A DNA stretch of 64,000 bases from the NCBI RefSeq assembly GCF_014644535.1, contig NZ_BMKW01000015.1, positions 1 to 64,000 of the forward strand, read 5' to 3'. Origin of the DNA: Neoroseomonas lacus. Lineage in GTDB: Bacteria; Pseudomonadota; Alphaproteobacteria; Acetobacterales; Acetobacteraceae. The notes beneath the pieces were generated by a model. The model saw nothing but the letters and a program-made list of their open reading frames with translations, ran no database searches and was not told the origin of the DNA. Positions 61,980 to 64,000 of the stretch are shown here, piece after piece (the first letter of the stretch is position 1; every line of letters starts with the position of its first letter). Both the position numbers and the translations under genes were made by a program.

Positions 61980-62071
61980 TTGCCCTCTTCGCGCACAGGG
62001 CAAGGTCGCCTCGATTGCCAGCCTGAAACCGCGCCAGTGGCGGCATCAGCCCAAAACGAACCCCGCAGCCC

Positions 62072-62995
62072 TCAACCGGCCGGCTGTGCCGGTGTCGCGG
62101 GGGCAGCCGGCGCTGCCGGTTCCACCGCCGGCGTCCCCGCCGGGCGAGGCCGGTTCATCATCGTCCCGGTCATCGGGATGAAGTACACGCCCACATCCTT
62201 GCGGCTGCGCACGCGCCCGTCCTCGTCCTTCGTGTAGATATAAAGGAACTGCCCACGCCGGAACGGCTGCCCGATCGGGATCACCAGCCGCCCGCCCGGC
62301 TTGATCTGCTGCAGCAGCGCCGGCGGCACGTACTGCGCCGCGCAGGTGACGATGATGGTGTCGAAGCCGCCCTGCACTTCCGGCCAGCCGAAGAAGCCGT
62401 CTCCTACGCGGGATTCCACGTTGCTGTAGCCGAGTGGGGCGAAGATGTGCCGCACCGCGGAACCGAGCGGATTGATGATCTCGATCGAATACTGCTTGGC
62501 GACGATGCGCGACAGCAGCGAGGACTGGAACCCCGACCCGGTGCCGATCTCGAGCACCACATGCTCGGGCTTCGGCGCGCAGACCTGCGTCATATAGGCC
62601 TGGCCGAGATAATCCGACAGCGCCGACCCATAGCCGAGCCCCCAGGGCTTCGGTTCCGATTCATAGGCGTTGACCGCGCCGTTCGACCGGCCTTCGTAGT
62701 TCCAGTGGAAATACTCGCGCGGCAGGGCTTCGAAGGCGCGCATCACCGCAGGGTCGGCCTCGCCGTTGAAGCGGGCCTTGAGGTAGCTCTCGATCCGCCG
62801 CATCGCCGCCGGCTTGCGCGCCTGGATGGCGTTGAAGGTCTGCTCGTTGATGGTGGTCTCGCGCCCGGAGGCGCGCATCGCGGTCAGGTAGGCCTCGCGC
62901 GTCCAGGCCGTGCTGCTGGTCTGGGCGCGCAGCAGAGGCGGCGCGGCCAGCACCCCAAGGGCGCCGAGCAGCAGGGGACGGCGGGAGAAGGTCAT
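62072..62995 (-). CDS. exported protein-L-isoaspartate O-methyltransferase-like protein
   Basis: 307 residues from ATG 62995 overlapping the upstream stop. N-terminal MTFSRRPLLLGALGVLAAPPLLRAQ looks like a Tat/Sec signal. Then the PCMT fold: LGQAYMTQVCAPKPEHVVLEIGTGSGFQSSLLSRIVAKQ (SAM motif I), GDGFFGWPEVQGGFDTIIVTCAAQYVPPALLQQIKPGGRLVIPIG. Alanine/proline-rich tail. A SAM-dependent fold exported from the cytoplasm is odd; it may be a membrane-held cytoplasmic enzyme or have lost methyl transfer. Confidence 0.82.
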   Translation of the reverse strand: MTFSRRPLLLGALGVLAAPPLLRAQTSSTAWTREAYLTAMRASGRETTINEQTFNAIQARKPAAMRRIESYLKARFNGEADPAVMRAFEALPREYFHWNYEGRSNGAVNAYESEPKPWGLGYGSALSDYLGQAYMTQVCAPKPEHVVLEIGTGSGFQSSLLSRIVAKQYSIEIINPLGSAVRHIFAPLGYSNVESRVGDGFFGWPEVQGGFDTIIVTCAAQYVPPALLQQIKPGGRLVIPIGQPFRRGQFLYIYTKDEDGRVRSRKDVGVYFIPMTGTMMNRPRPAGTPAVEPAAPAAPATPAQPAG

Positions 62996-64000
62996 TGGCG
63001 TTTCCTTGGCCAGGACAGCAGAGCGCCAGTGTAACAAATCATGCCCGCAACCAGAAGCCATGACAGGCCCATGCCATGGCCGAGGAGGTTCGCCAGTGGC
63101 GTTGCTACAACAGAGAACGCGCCGTTCAGCGCCCAGGCCCAGGGCAGCAGCGCCGGCCCTTCCTGCTGGAAGCGATCGAGCCCGAGCGGGAAGGGAAAGC
63201 CGAGCGCCAGCGAGATCGGCGCCAGCGCCAGCACCAGCACCACCACCCGCGCCGCCCAGGGCAGGTCCAGCGCCGCCAGCACCGCCGGGCGGATGCCGAG
63301 CAGGGCGAGCCCGGCGCAACCCAGCGCCACCAGCACCGCGAGCCGCAGCGCCCGCACCGGCGCGGCCACTCGCCCCGCCCACATGGCGCCGATACCCGAG
63401 AACACCAGCATCGTCGTCAGCACCAGCGCGAAGCCGGAGGTGCGGTCCCCCAGCAGCAGCGCCGCGTGTTCGATGAAGGCAATCTCGATCATCAGGAAGC
63501 CGAGGCCGAGGGCCGGGAAATACACCAGCGCCCGGCCCAGCACCGGCAGGGGCACGCGCAACGCCCCGCGCGCCAGCAGCGGCAACAGGGACACCAGCAA
63601 CGCCAGCACCACCGCCTGCGCCAGCACCGCGACATTCACCAGCAGGCCGATCTCCTGCTGCGGCAGGATCTCGATGCGCGCCAGGGCCGCGCCGAGCGCC
63701 GGCAGCCGCACCAGCGGCGACAGCCAGGGCCGGTCCGCCGTCACCGCCGAGCGGTCGAAGGCGTCTTCCGGCGGCGTGCCGGCCAGCACCTGCTCGGCCT
63801 CGCGCGCCACGGCATCCTGCGCGCCGCCGCTCTGGTCCACCGTGCTGCTCTCCAGCGAGATCGGCGGCAGATCGTTCCAGATCTCGCGCCCCTCGACCGC
63901 CAGGCCCGGCGCGTAGGAGAGGTCGAAGGACCGTTCATCCGCGAAGGCTGCAAGACGTTGCACGCGCGCCTCGTCGAAGGGCTGCCGCGCGATCAGCACG
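62992..64000 (-). CDS. polytopic membrane protein, spermidine synthase-like C-terminal part (5' end off window)
   Basis: The frame is open to the right edge, so the N-terminus is missing. Visible part: a soluble segment with ARQPFDEARVQRLAAFADERSFDLSYAPGLAVEGREIWNDLPP, then about seven TM helices (LVNVAVLAQAVVLALLVSLLPLLARG; YFPALGLGFLMIEIAFIEHAALLLG; LVLTTMLVFSGIGAMWAGRV; LAPISLALGFPFPLGLDRF). The pattern matches large membrane proteins annotated as spermidine-synthase-like, but the synthase domain is not in view. Couples by 4 bp to the exported methyltransferase-like gene. Confidence 0.7.
   Translation of the reverse strand, partial: VLIARQPFDEARVQRLAAFADERSFDLSYAPGLAVEGREIWNDLPPISLESSTVDQSGGAQDAVAREAEQVLAGTPPEDAFDRSAVTADRPWLSPLVRLPALGAALARIEILPQQEIGLLVNVAVLAQAVVLALLVSLLPLLARGALRVPLPVLGRALVYFPALGLGFLMIEIAFIEHAALLLGDRTSGFALVLTTMLVFSGIGAMWAGRVAAPVRALRLAVLVALGCAGLALLGIRPAVLAALDLPWAARVVVLVLALAPISLALGFPFPLGLDRFQQEGPALLPWAWALNGAFSVVATPLANLLGHGMGLSWLLVAGMICYTGALLSWPRKRQ

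Overview
The window is very GC-rich chromosomal DNA from an alphaproteobacterium. A Rhodospirillales/Acetobacteraceae (Roseomonas-like) origin is the best guess. This is inferred from gene content only: a ChvG/ChvI two-component system next to pckA, a System I cytochrome c maturation operon with CcmI, an orphan Bug-type solute receptor, mutS-glnD adjacency, and a tsaE-amgK-murU-addB cluster. No plasmid, phage or transposase genes are visible, and I saw no tRNA, rRNA or CRISPR.

Layout. Positions 1-10896 (minus strand) hold two tandem paralogous secreted subtilases with P domains and very long RTX calcium-binding tails. The first runs off the left edge. Their tails are built from 303-bp and 333-bp DNA repeats, some perfectly identical. 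Positions 11200-13000 carry rpsA with a clear terminator. Positions 13300-15900 hold a Bug receptor and three small exported proteins, two of them related 11-residue-repeat proteins. Positions 15929-23811 form a C4/gluconeogenesis block: DUF488, malic enzyme maeB, chvG, chvI, a HugZ-like flavoprotein and pckA. Positions 24563-31719 hold an MFS transporter, a Baeyer-Villiger-type flavin monooxygenase, an exported Ntn-hydrolase, acetyl-CoA synthetase and small proteins. Positions 31866-33106 hold a YciI/EVE/Rieske operon. Positions 33264-39260 are ccmC-D-E-F-G-H-I. Positions 39244-42444 hold membrane/lipid-type enzymes and a TlpA-like thioredoxin. Then come argH, an LptM-like lipoprotein and a CYTH protein, followed by addB, murU, amgK and tsaE. 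Next are a ferredoxin-NADP reductase, a VOC protein, an M20 peptidase, glnD and mutS. The right end holds a second VOC protein, a GST, a peptide-type ABC receptor, an exported isoaspartyl-methyltransferase-like protein and the C-terminal half of a polytopic membrane protein.

The most unusual signal is not a gene. At least nine intergenic sites between 15119 and 61979 carry one modular repeat family. A GC-rich palindrome (A, gaggggc-loop-gcccctc type) sits 4 to about 60 bp after a stop codon. It is followed by a short ccaccccacca-like spacer and a second palindrome (B) that comes in four unrelated sequence types, then a conserved tttggaatgcc-N-ttggcaccgg tail. Full copies are 200-510 bp with inverted ends; others are single ends or a collapsed 95-bp form. 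Two copies split the ccm operon. At ccmG-ccmH the copy lies where the ccmH start codon should be, and no ATG, GTG or TTG remains there.

The blocks link loosely in physiology: acs, pckA and maeB serve acetate/C4 metabolism under probable ChvGI control, ccm supports c-type cytochromes, and amgK/murU support cell-wall sugar recycling.
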